DNA from: Mesorhizobium ciceri WSM4083
Lineage (GTDB): Bacteria; Pseudomonadota; Alphaproteobacteria; Rhizobiales; Rhizobiaceae
Length of the DNA stretch: 64,000 nt
Direction of reading: 5' to 3'
Assembly: GCF_000519305.1 (NCBI RefSeq)
Contig: NZ_JAFG01000003.1
Span: 248,181 to 312,180 of the forward strand
The translations under genes were made by a program, and so were the position numbers. The notes below the pieces were generated by a model. It saw only the letters and a list, made by a program, of their open reading frames with translations, was not told the DNA's origin and made no database searches. Positions 63,766 through 64,000 of the stretch are shown here, one piece after another (positions within the stretch are counted from its first letter, which is position 1; each line of letters starts with the position of its first letter).

Positions 63766-63783
63766 TTGGACCGGAGCGTGCCC

Positions 63784-64000
63784 CTACTCCGCAGCCACCT
63801 TGGCCATCGGATTGTTCGGGTGTGTCGTCCAGTTGGCATAGACGGGCGATACCGGCCTGCCGGTGCGCTGGTCCATCACGCCGGCTGCGAGCGGCTCCAT
63901 GGTGATGCAGTTCTCGACTGGGCAGACATTGACGCAGAGATTGCAGCCGACGCATTCGGCCTCGATCACCTCGAAGTGCCTGACGCCATCGACCATACTT
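63784..64000 (-). CDS. preA: PreA-type dihydropyrimidine dehydrogenase subunit, C-terminal fragment
   Basis: The visible 72 residues are the C-terminal ferredoxin-like end, with C-V-G-C-N-L-C-V-N-V-C-P, a C-x2-C-x2-C-x3-C-P 4Fe-4S cluster motif, and end K-V-A-A-E. This fits the NAD-dependent dihydropyrimidine dehydrogenase subunit PreA, which with PreT reduces uracil and thymine to the dihydro forms. The gene runs off the right edge. It supplies the first step for the hydA, hyuC and aminotransferase genes 10 kb away. Confidence 0.75.
   Translation of the reverse strand, partial: SMVDGVRHFEVIEAECVGCNLCVNVCPVENCITMEPLAAGVMDQRTGRPVSPVYANWTTHPNNPMAKVAAE

Overview
The window is a GC-rich stretch of an alphaproteobacterial chromosome, most likely Mesorhizobium or a close relative in the Rhizobiales. 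The genus is inferred from gene content: mraZ at the edge of a division/cell-wall cluster, a type A rnpB, a PhoB-box-driven betaine-lipid operon (btaAB), an EcfG-type stress promoter ahead of otsAB, and many short GC-rich palindromic intergenic repeats. Nearly all genes look chromosomal and are tightly packed, often with ATGA or TGATG stop/start overlaps. I saw no phage genes, transposases, tRNAs, rRNAs or CRISPR arrays.

Layout. 1-6 kb: rsmH (edge) and mraZ, a Cys/Met-metabolism PLP enzyme, a parDE toxin-antitoxin pair, rnpB with its promoter, a lytic transglycosylase, an AmpD-like amidase, a TerB-DnaJ protein and a small lipoprotein. 6-19 kb: a fused hydantoinase/5-oxoprolinase, a small unknown gene, btaA-btaB behind a perfect Pho box, a serine hydrolase, a GH25 lysozyme-like lipoprotein, an MltB-type transglycosylase, an ornithine/lysine decarboxylase and an EamA exporter. 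19-32 kb: a 28-residue membrane peptide, metF with an ArsR-methyltransferase regulator and its palindromic operator, trmO, DUF2293, a broken secreted-protein gene, a fold-IV aminotransferase with an SDR, MOSC, TetR with a divergent tautomerase, VOC and ICMT genes, a KAS III-like synthase, tam and ettA. 32-42 kb: a diguanylate cyclase, a membrane protein, a secreted RNase T2, a monoacylglycerol-lipase-like hydrolase, a CoA-transferase/ThDP-enzyme operon, a CHRD protein, and a gamma-synthase-family enzyme divergent from an Lrp regulator.

42-53 kb and the right edge hold a reductive pyrimidine-degradation locus: an ABC importer (binding protein, two permeases, ATPase), dihydropyrimidinase, an HyuC-type ureidopropionase, an omega-amino acid:pyruvate aminotransferase, two RutR-family TetR regulators, and at 63.8-64 kb the end of preA (dihydropyrimidine dehydrogenase). 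Together these would convert uracil/thymine to beta-alanine-type products and then to the semialdehyde. Palindromes of the form TGACC-N4-GGTCA lie in the control regions of this locus and resemble the known RutR operator.

53-63.5 kb separates preA from the rest of that locus and carries an XRE/MmyB-like regulator, two SDR genes (one broken by a one-base insertion), a stress/carbohydrate block (otsB-otsA behind an EcfG promoter, an amylo-alpha-1,6-glucosidase, a GT4 glycosyltransferase) and a DoxX / AhpD-like / Rrf2 redox block. Large inverted repeats occur at 12.7, 16.6, 44.9, 46.5 and 63.5 kb. One related palindrome lies inside the hydantoinase coding sequence and one supplies the C-terminus of BtaB.
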